Positions 17,001-25,821 are shown, counted from the first letter of the stretch. The stretch is 64,000 nt of DNA from Sphaerimonospora sp050942215 (GCF_050942215.1 NZ_CP192056.1:6412003-6476002), one strand, 5' to 3'. Program-made: numbers and translations. The notes: generated by a model from the letters alone, not told the origin.

Positions 17001-17648
17001 CTACCGGCGGTTCAGGAACGCCAGCACGGCGAGCACCCGGCGGTTGTCGTCATCGGAGGGGACCAGGCCGAGCTTGGTGAAGATGCCGGCGGTGTGCTTG
17101 CCGACCGCGCTCTCACTCAGATACAACCGCTGGCCGATCGCCGCGTTGGATCTTCCCTCCGCCATGAGTTCCAGCACGTCGCGCTCGCGCGGAGTGAGCC
17201 TGCTCAGCGGCTCGTTGCGTGCGTTGCTGGCGAGCAGCTTTGCGATGACCTCCGGGTCCATGGCCGTACCACCGGCGGCCACGCGGCGCACCGCGTCCAC
17301 GAACTGCTCGCCGTTGAAGACGCGGTCCTTGAGCAGGTAGCCGATTCCACCCGAGCCGTCGGCCAGCAGTTCCCTGGCGTAGAGCTGCTCCACGTGCTGG
17401 GACAGCACGAGGATCGGCAGCCCCGGGATCCGCTCGCGTGCCGCCAGCGCCGCCTGCAGCCCCTCGTCGGTGAAGGTCGGCGGGAGCCGTACGTCGACGA
17501 CGGCCACATCGGGATGATCGCGGATCAGGGCTTCGAGCAGATCCGGACCGGATTCGACGGCGGCGACCACGTCGAAGCCGTGTGCGCGGAGCAGATGGAC
17601 CAGGCCCTCACGCAGGAGATGGAGATCCTCGGCGAGGACTACCCGCAC
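17001..17648 (-). CDS. LuxR-family response regulator
   Basis: 215 residues. The receiver domain has the acidic pair Glu7-Asp8, phospho-acceptor Asp52 (AVVDVRLPP) and Lys107 (GYLLKDR). The LuxR/GerE helix-turn-helix is LTPRERDVLELMAEGRSNAAIG then LYLSESAVGKHTAGIFTKLG. The GTG start overlaps the sensor kinase gene by 10 bp. A divergent ABC exporter operon next to the kinase is a likely target, as in many NarL-type pairs; that link is inferred. Confidence 0.93.
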   Translation of the reverse strand: MRVVLAEDLHLLREGLVHLLRAHGFDVVAAVESGPDLLEALIRDHPDVAVVDVRLPPTFTDEGLQAALAARERIPGLPILVLSQHVEQLYARELLADGSGGIGYLLKDRVFNGEQFVDAVRRVAAGGTAMDPEVIAKLLASNARNEPLSRLTPRERDVLELMAEGRSNAAIGQRLYLSESAVGKHTAGIFTKLGLVPSDDDNRRVLAVLAFLNRR

Positions 17649-19189
17649 GCTCCCTCCTCCGCACGCTTCTGCTGAGCGGTGAGCACCGCGGCAGCCGTGA
17701 ACATGGTGCCTCCCATGAGAATCATCCCAACGATCACGGGCCACTGGAACGGCTCGGGGAGATGAAGGGCGAGGAACCACGACTTCTCGCGGACATCGAG
17801 GATCTTGAAGACCATCGGCACCAGTCCCTGCGGGAACAGGGGGAGCCAGCACAGCGTCCAGCCCACGGCGATCGTCACGCTCCGCCAGGTCGGCACCGGG
17901 GTCGCGACCGCGCCCAACGGCAGCTCGACGACCGCCGTCGTCGGGCCGCCGGGCGGGCTGTTCAGCGCGAGCACGCCGTCGAAAGCGGCGATCCTGCGCT
18001 CGATCCCGCTCAGGCCCGTGCCACGTGCCGGATCGGCCCCGCCCTGCCCGTCGTCCGTGACACTGATCCGCAGGTTGCCGCCACGCTGACTGATATCGAT
18101 CCACGCCTCGGTGGCGTCGCCGTGCCGTACGGCGTTCGTGAGCAGCTCACTGATCGCGAAGTAAGCGGCCGACTCGACGGGGACCGGCGGCCGTCCCGGC
18201 AGGTCGACGGTCACCCGGGTGTGCAGCGGGCTGTCGAGGGCGAGAGCCCGTACGGCGTCGCCGAGGCCGCGCTCGGCGAGGACCGGCGGATGGATGCCCC
18301 GCACGACCTGGCGCAGCTCGTGCAGCGCGGTCACGGACGCCTCCCTGGCCTTGGTGAGCAGTGCCTTCGCCGCGTTCGGATCGGAGTCGACGAGTTGCTC
18401 GGCCGCGCCGATCGTCATGCCGATGGCGACCAGCCGCGCCTGAGCCCCGTCGTGCAGATCACGCTCGATCCGCCGCAGCTCGGCGGCCTGGGAGTCCACC
18501 ACCTCGCCCCGAGTCCTGGCGAGGTGATCGACCCGCCGGGCCAGCCTGGCCTTCTCGGTCGGGGCGAGTAGGGAGTTGGCGATCTGCCCGTGGATGCGCA
18601 CCCCCCACGGCGCCGTCCACGGCGCGGTGACCAGGGCCAGCCCGGCCCAGAGCAGGCCGACGTGCCAGTTTCCCCACACGACTTGCGCCGTGCCCGCCTC
18701 CGTGAACCGCACCATGCCGCCCCCGAGGCCGAAGAGGACGAGCAGCGCGGGAGCCCCGGCGAGCAGGCCACCGGACCAGAGACCGATCAGCAGGTAGGCG
18801 AGATCCCGCCAGGTGGCCGGATCGGTCGTCAGCCACTTCAGCCGGCGGTTGAACGCCGGTATCCGCGGCGTCCTGTAGAGGTTGCGTCCATCGCGGTACC
18901 ACCCGTCCGCCTGAGGCACCGGCGGGAGCGGAGCCGGCCGGTACGGCTCCTCGATCTTCACGCCCGACCACTCGCGGGCCAGCCGCCGTTCCAGGCGGGT
19001 CGCCGCCCGCGTGAGCCGTACGGCGGGCGGGAACAGGAACACCAGCCCCAGACCGAAGCTGAGCGTCGCGGCCAGCAACATGACCGCGGCCACCGCCTGC
19101 CCGAGCACGGCAACGCAGAGGAGAGCCGTGCCCCTGGCCAGCGCCTGCAGAGTCACGCCGCCCGCCGTTCTCAACCGTACGAGATCCAT
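17639..19189 (-). CDS. NarL-type sensor histidine kinase with extra C-terminal membrane segments
   Basis: 516 residues. N-terminal hydrophobic spans (about 24-56 and 130-192) form a membrane sensor region. HisKA_3 follows with His246 in ERDLHDGAQARLVAIGM, then HATPase_c with N-box ELLTNAVRHG and G-box DDGQGGADPARGTGLSGIERR. Unusually, at least two hydrophobic segments follow the ATPase domain (about 425-505), so the catalytic core is bracketed by membrane regions. ATG at 19189 has AGGTGG upstream. It is coupled to the response regulator and divergent from the ABC genes. Confidence 0.9.
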   Translation of the reverse strand: MDLVRLRTAGGVTLQALARGTALLCVAVLGQAVAAVMLLAATLSFGLGLVFLFPPAVRLTRAATRLERRLAREWSGVKIEEPYRPAPLPPVPQADGWYRDGRNLYRTPRIPAFNRRLKWLTTDPATWRDLAYLLIGLWSGGLLAGAPALLVLFGLGGGMVRFTEAGTAQVVWGNWHVGLLWAGLALVTAPWTAPWGVRIHGQIANSLLAPTEKARLARRVDHLARTRGEVVDSQAAELRRIERDLHDGAQARLVAIGMTIGAAEQLVDSDPNAAKALLTKAREASVTALHELRQVVRGIHPPVLAERGLGDAVRALALDSPLHTRVTVDLPGRPPVPVESAAYFAISELLTNAVRHGDATEAWIDISQRGGNLRISVTDDGQGGADPARGTGLSGIERRIAAFDGVLALNSPPGGPTTAVVELPLGAVATPVPTWRSVTIAVGWTLCWLPLFPQGLVPMVFKILDVREKSWFLALHLPEPFQWPVIVGMILMGGTMFTAAAVLTAQQKRAEEGACG

Positions 19190-19336
19190 CCGCCCACCTC
19201 TCCCCTGGCCAGTGTCGCCCAAGGCGAAGCCGCTGCGCAGTGCCCCTGGGCACCGTACGGGGGTGGGGATAAGTACACCCCGGCCGGGTCCCCAGCCGCA
19301 TTCCCGTGCGGCCCTCCGGTTCCTAGCGTCGTAGTC

Positions 19337-20239
19337 ATGCCGATCATCACTGTGGACAACCTTCGCAAGACGTACGGAACGCGGATGGCCGTCGAAGACG
19401 TCTCGTTCTCCGTGGACGAGGGCGAGATCTTCGGCATCGTCGGCCGCAACGGAGCCGGCAAGACGACGACGGTCGAATGCGTGGCCGGTCTGCGCACCCC
19501 GACGTCGGGGACCATCCGGGTGGAGGCCGACCTGAAGCAGCAGGTCGGGGTGCAGCTCCAGGACTGCTCGCTACCCGACAAGATCCGCGTCGGCGAGGCG
19601 CTACGCCTGTACGCCTCCTTCTACGCCCGGCCCGCCGACTGGCGCGCGCTGCTCGCGGAGACCGGCCTCGATCCGCGTACGGCCTTCGCGAAGCTGTCCG
19701 GCGGGCAGCGTCAGCGGCTGTCGATCGCGCTCGCCCTGGTCGGCGATCCGAAGATCGCGATCCTCGACGAGCTCACCACGGGTCTCGACCCCCAGGCCCG
19801 GCGGGACACCTGGGAGCTGATCGAGCGCATCAGGGAGCGCGGCGTGACCGTGATCCTGGTCACCCACTTCATGGAGGAGGTCGAGCGGCTGTGCGACCGC
19901 GTCGCGGTCATCTCTGCGGGCCGGGTCCTCGCGGTCGACACCCCGGCGGGACTCATCGCACGGGCGGGCGGCGAGCATCGGCTCACGTTCCGTACGCGCG
20001 AGCCCATCGACGGCCTGCCGGCGCTTCCCGAGGTGTCGGCCGTGACGCCGACCACGACGGCGGATGACGCCGTCGAGGTCGTGGTCACCGGCACCGGTGA
20101 CCTGCTCACCGCGGTCATGGCCGTACTGCCCGCCTCGCTGATGTCCGACCTCCGCGTCGAGCGGACCACCCTCGACGACGCGTTCCTCACCCTCACCGGC
20201 CACCCTGCCGGGCACCTCGCCGCCCATTCCGCCGCTTAG
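19337..20239 (+). CDS. ABC transporter ATP-binding protein
   Basis: 300 residues. Walker A GRNGAGKTTT, Q-loop GVQLQDCSLPDKI, signature LSGGQRQRL, Walker B IAILDELTTGLDP and switch His in VTHFMEE are all intact. The C-terminal extension after about residue 210 is typical of drug/lipid exporter ATPases. It is followed 12 bp later by the ABC-2 permease. Substrate unknown. Confidence 0.95.
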   Translation: MPIITVDNLRKTYGTRMAVEDVSFSVDEGEIFGIVGRNGAGKTTTVECVAGLRTPTSGTIRVEADLKQQVGVQLQDCSLPDKIRVGEALRLYASFYARPADWRALLAETGLDPRTAFAKLSGGQRQRLSIALALVGDPKIAILDELTTGLDPQARRDTWELIERIRERGVTVILVTHFMEEVERLCDRVAVISAGRVLAVDTPAGLIARAGGEHRLTFRTREPIDGLPALPEVSAVTPTTTADDAVEVVVTGTGDLLTAVMAVLPASLMSDLRVERTTLDDAFLTLTGHPAGHLAAHSAA

Positions 20240-20251
20240 GAGACAGACGAC

Positions 20252-21007
20252 ATGGCGACCATCACCACCACGGCCCGGCTCGCGGCCGTGGAGACGAAGC
20301 TCTTCCTGCGCGAACCCGTCGCGGTCTTCTTCGCCGTATTACTCCCCGTCGCGCTGCTGCTGGCCCTGGGCGGCTCGATCCCGGGGTTCCGCGAGCCCGA
20401 CCCCGCGCTCGGCGGACAGCGGTTCATCGACGCGCTGTTCCCCGGCATGATGATCCTGCTCTCGATCGTGATGCTCGCGCTGAGCACGCTGCCGTCGGCC
20501 CTGGTCGTCTATCGGGAGCGGGGTGTGCTCCGGCGGATGTCCACCACCCCCGTACGGCCGGGCGCACTACTGGCGGCCCAACTACTGATCAATCTGGGCG
20601 TGGCGGTCGCCGCGACGGCCCTGACCCTCGTGCTCGGCCACCTGGTCCTCGACATACCGGCCCCCCGCGCGTTCTGGGCGTTCGCCGGGGTCTTCCTGCT
20701 CGGTTCGCCGGCCATGTTCGCCATCGGCCTCTGCCTCGCCGCGGTGTCGCCGAACTCCCGGGTCGTCCAGGGAGCGGGCGCCGCGGTGACGTTCCCACTG
20801 CTGTTCTTGGCCGGCATGTGGCTGCCGCGCCCGTTGATGCCCGAGGTCCTGGTCCGGATCAGCGACTTCACCCCGACGGGCGCGTTCGGCCAGGCACTCG
20901 CCGACACGCTCTCCGGGCAGGCCCCGCAGCCGCCGCACATCGCCGTACTCGCCGGATGGGCGGTGCTCTCCGGTCTCGCGGCGGCACGGCTGTTCCGCTG
21001 GGAATGA
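20252..21007 (+). CDS. ABC-2 type transporter permease
   Basis: 251 residues with six hydrophobic spans and the ABC-2 layout: N-terminal TKLFLREPVAVFFAVLLPVA, a central RERGVLRRMSTTPVRPGALL cytosolic motif, and a final segment ending in LFRWE. It forms an exporter with the ATPase immediately upstream. The neighbouring two-component system probably controls it. Confidence 0.94.
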   Translation: MATITTTARLAAVETKLFLREPVAVFFAVLLPVALLLALGGSIPGFREPDPALGGQRFIDALFPGMMILLSIVMLALSTLPSALVVYRERGVLRRMSTTPVRPGALLAAQLLINLGVAVAATALTLVLGHLVLDIPAPRAFWAFAGVFLLGSPAMFAIGLCLAAVSPNSRVVQGAGAAVTFPLLFLAGMWLPRPLMPEVLVRISDFTPTGAFGQALADTLSGQAPQPPHIAVLAGWAVLSGLAAARLFRWE

Positions 21008-21037
21008 CCGGCTCCGAGGGCCGGGCGTCCCGCCGGA

Positions 21038-23905
21038 TCAGTGGGTGGCCATGTCCACGAACCGGCTGTAGTGGCCCTGGAAGGCGACCGTCACGGTCGC
21101 GGTGGGGCCGTTGCGGTGCTTGGCCACGATCAGGTCGGCCTCGCCCGCCCGGGGCGACTCGCGCTCGTACGCGTCCTCCCGGTGCAGCAGGATGACCATG
21201 TCCGCGTCTTGCTCAATCGACCCAGACTCCCGCAAATCCGACACCTGTGGGCGTTTGTCGGTGCGCTGCTCGGGACCACGGTTGAGCTGGGAGATCGCGA
21301 TGACCGGGACCTCCAGCTCCTTGGCCAGCAGCTTGAGCGCACGGGAGATCTCGGAGACCTCCTGCTGGCGGCTCTCGGTCTTCTTGGGCGAGCTCATGAG
21401 CTGCAGATAGTCGACGATCACGAATCGGAGGTCGTGGCGCTGCTTGAGACGGCGGCACTTCGCCCGGATCTCCATCATCGACATGTTCGGGGAGTCGTCG
21501 ATGAACAGCGGCGCGTCGGCCACCTCGCCCATCCGCCGGGCCAGCCGGGTCCAGTCGTCGTCGTTCATCAGGCCTGACCGCATGGTGTGCAGCGCCACCC
21601 GCGCCTCGGCCGACAGCAGTCGCATGGTGATCTCGTTGCGCGACATCTCCAGCGAGAAGATGACGGTCGCCAAACCATTCTTGATCGCCGCTGACCGGGC
21701 GAAGTCCAGGCCGAGAGTCGAATTATGCGTTGGAATGCATGTCTTGCCCGCCAAGTACATGTGGTCGGCGTTGTCCACCTCGACGCATCGAACCGGCACC
21801 GAGGGCACCCGCCGGACATCCACTATGTGCCGGACCCGCGTCTCCGGGTGTGCCCTCGTCACCTGCCTTTCGGCCTTCCATGACAAACCGAACGCCTTCT
21901 CCGCAGGCGTAAAGTCGATCATGTAGCGGGTGGACGACTCCGCGCTCCCGCCCTCGACGGCTCTCGTCCTCATCGTGGCCTTGTGGCCAAGGCTCAAGAT
22001 CAGCTCGAAGGCGTCTTCCGCGAGCCGCTCGTTCGCGACCGCGAGCTGGACCTGGCCGCTCCGGCTCACATGACCGTCGGCGTCCAGGAGGCCGGCCAGT
22101 AGAGCCCGGCGCTGTCCTATGGAAGCGCGCAAATATCGCCCGGGTATGTGCTTGTCGCCGAGGACCCCGAGGCCGCGCAGAACCGCCTGAACGCCGCCAC
22201 GGTGGTTTCGGCAGGCCCGGCATCGCCTTCCGCCGCTCGACGGGCCCCCGCAGCCGGCGCAGGCCGGGGCGGGCACCGGGTCCGGCACGATAGGTGCCTT
22301 CCCTCCGCAAGACCGACCAGCACACGTACGCGCCGACGTCGCCTTCGGCACGAAGAGCCTTCCGCGGACGACGCAGGCACACGCCGGCGGGGACAGAGGC
22401 TCTGGAAGCTCCAGGGAGTAGCCGACGCTCGACCCGTCGTGAGCGACCCGCAGACCTTCCGCTTCTACGCGCTCGATGATCTCAGGTTCGACGGTCGTGA
22501 GCCTTGCGCTCTCGCCATGTCCGCCACCCAGCCATAAGCCCAGAACGTAAGGCGAGAGCGGAAGATCCCGTTCGGGAAGATCGAAAGGCTCCGCGACGGC
22601 GACCGCGTGGATCGGCCGCTCGTCAGCCGATGCGCACCGCAGCGTCGCCGCGATCTCCTCAGTGGTCACGATGCCACCGTGGACGGCGGTCACGGCCGGG
22701 TCCTCGAGGCGGCACGCGCGCGCGTTCACAGCGCCGAAGAGCCGTCTACGGGAATGGACCGGCGTGTCCCACGCGCGGCTTCCGGCCGGGCCCCCGACCG
22801 AGCGAGGGGGCTTCCCCGCAGTTCCGGTCTCTTCCCGCACCGTGTGCGGCGCATGACGAATCTCCCTCCCCGCGACGGCGAGGGCTTTCTGATTCGCGAC
22901 GAACTCGTCAGGTCTCGTCAGCGATGACGCGTAAACCTCCCGAACTCGATCCGGCGAGGCGGGCGGCCGGGTGCGTTCCTTCTCTGACCGCCGCCGTCGG
23001 GCGGCGCGCATGATCGTTCGCCACTGGTGCTGGGCGTCGGCCACGATCACGGTGCCGTCGCTGAACTCGACCTCGTAACAGGGCCTGCCGATCATCACAT
23101 CCGTGGCCGCCACGACGCGGGTGGGAGCCCCATCGGCGCCGAGAAGACGATCGCCGACCTGAACCTCCCCCATGGTCGTCCAGCCGGTGGGTGTGGGCAG
23201 CGGCGTGTCGAGAGCAAGTGCCTTGCCGATCGCCGGTCTCGCGGCCACGACGATCATCTGGCCGGGGTGGAGGCCGTTGGTCAGCGCGTCGAGGTCCTGG
23301 AACCCGGTCGGAACCCCGACCATCTGGCCGCTGCGGCTGCCGATCGCCTCGATCTCGTCGAGGGCGCCCGGCATGATCTCCGAGAGCGGGAGATAGTCCT
23401 CGGAGGTACGCCGCTCGGTCACCTTGTAGATCTCGGCCTGCGCCCGGTCGACGAGATCGTCGACCTCCTCGCCCTGCCCGCCGTACCCGTAGGAGACGAT
23501 CCGCGTGCCGGCCTCGATCAGCCGCCGCAGGATGGCCTGCTCCCGGACGATCTTCGCGTAGTAGCCGGCGTTGGCGGCCGTCGGAACGGTGGCGGTCAGC
23601 GTGTGGAGGTAGGCGCCGCCGCCCACCCGGGCGACCTCGCCGCGCCGCTGCAGCTCGTTGAACACGGTGACCGAGTCGGCGGGCTCACCCCTGCCGTAGA
23701 GATCGATGATCGCGTCGAAGATGATCTGGTGGGCCGGGCGGTAGAAGTCGTCGGCGCGCAGCACCTCGATCACGTCGGCGATGGCGTCCTTGGACAGCAG
23801 CATGCCGCCCAGCACCGACTGCTCGGCCTCGATGTTGCTCGGTGGCGTCCGCTCGAATGTCGAGTCCGATTCCCCGGGTCCCCCCGGGAAGTCGATCACG
23901 CTCAC
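21038..23905 (-). CDS. dnaB: Replicative DNA helicase DnaB, interrupted by an intein
   Basis: 955-codon precursor: N-extein 228 residues, intein 500, C-extein 227, so mature DnaB is 455 residues, the normal size. The N-extein holds the DnaB N-domain (TPPSNIEAEQSVLGGMLL) and the linker. The intein splits the P-loop after ARPAIGK and before STLGLDFARSA. The C-extein has Walker B FVIVDYLQLM and the RecA-like core. Start is GTG 23905 (or 23899) after a GAGG site. It lies downstream of the ribosomal protein cluster in the conserved rpsF-ssb-rpsR-rplI-dnaB order, with a MATE gene inserted convergently. Confidence 0.96.
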   Translation of the reverse strand: MSVIDFPGGPGESDSTFERTPPSNIEAEQSVLGGMLLSKDAIADVIEVLRADDFYRPAHQIIFDAIIDLYGRGEPADSVTVFNELQRRGEVARVGGGAYLHTLTATVPTAANAGYYAKIVREQAILRRLIEAGTRIVSYGYGGQGEEVDDLVDRAQAEIYKVTERRTSEDYLPLSEIMPGALDEIEAIGSRSGQMVGVPTGFQDLDALTNGLHPGQMIVVAARPAIGKALALDTPLPTPTGWTTMGEVQVGDRLLGADGAPTRVVAATDVMIGRPCYEVEFSDGTVIVADAQHQWRTIMRAARRRRSEKERTRPPASPDRVREVYASSLTRPDEFVANQKALAVAGREIRHAPHTVREETGTAGKPPRSVGGPAGSRAWDTPVHSRRRLFGAVNARACRLEDPAVTAVHGGIVTTEEIAATLRCASADERPIHAVAVAEPFDLPERDLPLSPYVLGLWLGGGHGESARLTTVEPEIIERVEAEGLRVAHDGSSVGYSLELPEPLSPPACACVVRGRLFVPKATSARTCAGRSCGGKAPIVPDPVPAPACAGCGGPSSGGRRCRACRNHRGGVQAVLRGLGVLGDKHIPGRYLRASIGQRRALLAGLLDADGHVSRSGQVQLAVANERLAEDAFELILSLGHKATMRTRAVEGGSAESSTRYMIDFTPAEKAFGLSWKAERQVTRAHPETRVRHIVDVRRVPSVPVRCVEVDNADHMYLAGKTCIPTHNSTLGLDFARSAAIKNGLATVIFSLEMSRNEITMRLLSAEARVALHTMRSGLMNDDDWTRLARRMGEVADAPLFIDDSPNMSMMEIRAKCRRLKQRHDLRFVIVDYLQLMSSPKKTESRQQEVSEISRALKLLAKELEVPVIAISQLNRGPEQRTDKRPQVSDLRESGSIEQDADMVILLHREDAYERESPRAGEADLIVAKHRNGPTATVTVAFQGHYSRFVDMATH
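21722..23221 (-). mobile_element. DnaB class-3-type intein with degenerate LAGLIDADG endonuclease
   Basis: 500 residues. It begins with Ala (ALALDTPLPTPTGW), not Cys/Ser/Thr, and has the Trp-Cys-Thr set of class 3 inteins: Trp67 in ADAQHQW, Cys479 in PVRCVEVDN, Thr498 in PTHN, then Asn500 and Ser+1. Between these lies a LAGLIDADG endonuclease. Its second motif LAGLLDADG is intact (Asp382), but the first reads LGLWLGGGHG with Gly233 where the catalytic Asp belongs. Cys321, 324, 334 and 337 form a possible zinc knuckle. Splicing residues look functional; homing probably is not. Confidence 0.92.
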
Positions 23906-24208
23906 CTCACACCCCCCTGCCGGCCCACGTGCCGTACCCCGCCCCGCCCATCGGTTCCGGCTCGGTCCGTCAGTCTCTCGGGCCACGGGGCCCACGGCAA
24001 CCTCGACTGTGGACAATGCTGTGGAAAAGATGTGCAGGTTCCGCCCTCTACGTGTGGGAACCCTGAGGACAGCCCTGTGGACAAGACTGCGGCCGACCGC
24101 GAAATTCCGGCCCGACCTGGGCTTTCTCCGTCCACCTCCTGTGGAGGAAAAAAACCAAGCCGGGCCGATACCGATCGAGCATGGCTCAGTAAGCCGCAAA
24201 ATAGGTTC
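23906..24208. promoter_or_regulatory. dnaB/MATE divergent region with a DnaA-box cluster
   Basis: Two perfect DnaA boxes, TGTGGACAA at 24008-24016 and 24076-24084, plus TGTGGAAAA at 24020-24028, lie in the same orientation within 77 bp. The region must also hold the dnaB promoter and the MATE promoter. No gene is seen in it. Confidence 0.75.
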
Positions 24209-25558
24209 ATGCCTCTTACCAACGAGCCGGCGGAGCCCACCGCGGAACGGGATCGGCGAGACCGCCGGGCCCACGACCGGGAGATCCTCAGGCTGGCCGT
24301 CCCGGCATTCGGGGCACTTGTGGCGGAACCGCTGTTCCTGCTCACCGACTCCGTCATCGTCGGTCACCTTCCCGACCCTGCGCTCGGCGCGCTCGGCGTG
24401 GCCAGCGCGGCCCTGACCGCCCTGGTGGGCCTGTGCGTGTTCCTCGCGTACGCGACCACGGCGTCGGTCGCCCGGCAGGTGGGGGCTGGGGACATCCGGC
24501 AGGCGATGCGCCAGGGCATCGACGGTCTGTGGTTGGCTGCCGCGATCGGCGTGATCGTCAGTGCGGCGTGCTGGCCTCTTGCACCCTTTATCGTACACCT
24601 GTTCGGTGCCACGGGGGAGCTCGCCGCGCAGGCCGTCACCTATCTGCGCGTCAGCCTTCTCGGCATCCCGGCCATGCTGCTCGTGCTGGCGGGCACCGGC
24701 GTGCTGCGCGGCATGCAGGACACCCGGACTCCACTGGTCGTGTCCGTGGCCTCGTTCACGCTGAACGGCCTGCTCAACCTCTGGTTCGTCTTCGGGCTCG
24801 GCTGGGGCATCGCCGGTGCCGCGTGGGGAACGGTGGCCGCGCAGACCCTGGCCGCGGCGGTCTATCTGGTGATGGTCGTACGGGCCGCCCGCAGGCACGG
24901 CGCCGGGCTGTGGCCGGACCTCACCGGCGTCAAGACCGCGGGAACCGCCGGTTTCGCCCTGGTCGTCCGTACGGCCTGCCTGCAGGCGGTGCTCCTCGTG
25001 GCCACGTCGATCGCCACGAGGATGGGCGAGGACCAGATCGGGGCGCACACCATCGCCCTGCGGATCTGGACGTTCCTCGCTTTCGCCCTCGACGCGATCG
25101 CGATCGCCGGACAGGCGATCACCGGGCGGACGCTGGGCGCCGGGGACGTGGCCGCCACACGGGCGGCGACCGAGCGCATGGTGCGGTGGGGTGTGGCCTG
25201 CGGCGTGGTGTTCTGCGGCGCCGTGCTGCTGGTCCGGCCGCTCGTCCCGGGACTGTTCGACGCCGACGCGGGGGTCACCGCGCACCTGCTGGCCGTGCTG
25301 TGGCCGGTGGCGCTCTTCCAGCCGGTCGCCGGCGTCGTATTCGTGCTTGACGGGGTGCTCATCGGCGCGGGCGACCAGCGGTACCTGGCCTGGGCCGGCC
25401 TGTGGGCCACCCTCGCCTACCTGCCGTTCGCCGTGCTCGCCGGGGTGGCCGGCAGCATGGTCGCGCTCTGGCTCGCGCTCGGCGCGTGGATGGTCGCCCG
25501 AATGGTCACGCTGGGAGCACGGGCGTACGGCACGGCCTGGCTGGTCACCGGGGCGTGA
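24209..25558 (+). CDS. MATE-family efflux transporter (DinF-like)
   Basis: 449 residues with about 12 hydrophobic spans in two similar halves. Family motifs include LAVPAFGALVAEPLFLLTDSVIVGHL near the N-terminus and GVLRGMQDTRTPLVVS in the middle. Cation-coupled export of drugs or metabolites is the family role; the substrate is unknown. The ATG at 24209 has no Shine-Dalgarno. The gene sits convergently between dnaB and the rplI cluster, an insertion into an otherwise conserved gene order. Confidence 0.93.
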   Translation: MPLTNEPAEPTAERDRRDRRAHDREILRLAVPAFGALVAEPLFLLTDSVIVGHLPDPALGALGVASAALTALVGLCVFLAYATTASVARQVGAGDIRQAMRQGIDGLWLAAAIGVIVSAACWPLAPFIVHLFGATGELAAQAVTYLRVSLLGIPAMLLVLAGTGVLRGMQDTRTPLVVSVASFTLNGLLNLWFVFGLGWGIAGAAWGTVAAQTLAAAVYLVMVVRAARRHGAGLWPDLTGVKTAGTAGFALVVRTACLQAVLLVATSIATRMGEDQIGAHTIALRIWTFLAFALDAIAIAGQAITGRTLGAGDVAATRAATERMVRWGVACGVVFCGAVLLVRPLVPGLFDADAGVTAHLLAVLWPVALFQPVAGVVFVLDGVLIGAGDQRYLAWAGLWATLAYLPFAVLAGVAGSMVALWLALGAWMVARMVTLGARAYGTAWLVTGA

Positions 25559-25608
25559 CCCCGGTCTTCTCCCCACGACCACGGGGAGATCCCCCCCAGA
25601 CCTCCGTG

Positions 25609-25728
25609 GTGATCTTGCAAATGCTCGCACCCTGCACCCCCGGCCTGGAGTGCGACCATCCGTGATCTTGCAGATACTCGCACAGAGCCCTTCCCACCTG
25701 GCAAAACACCATCCGTGATCTTGCACTC
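25609..25728 (+). repeat. 53-bp repeat array 1 (three forward units)
   Basis: Units start at 25609, 25662 and 25715, exactly 53 bp apart. Each opens with GTGATCTTGCA followed by a CTCGCA block at positions 16-21 in the first two. CCTGG lies at position 36-40. The third unit is cut short next to the rplI terminator. It lies between the convergent MATE and rplI genes. Confidence 0.9.
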
Positions 25729-25750
25729 GGCCGACCCCGAAATACCGAAA

Positions 25751-25777
25751 GCCCCTCACCGAGGATCGGTGAGGGGC
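25751..25777 (-). terminator. Terminator of the rpsF-ssb-rpsR-rplI cluster
   Basis: CCCCTCACCGA, loop GGA, TCGGTGAGGGG: a perfect 11-bp stem, followed on the minus strand by CTTTCGGTATTT. It lies about 45 bp past the rplI stop. Confidence 0.88.
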
Positions 25778-25821
25778 CAGGTGGCGATCAGATCGTGTTC
25801 ACGAACACGTCCGAGAGAAGA

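Noticed and set aside
23906..25759. Upstream extension of dnaB through the MATE region
   Set aside because: The frame stays open antisense to the MATE gene, but DnaB family sequence begins only at about 23905 with a GTG start.
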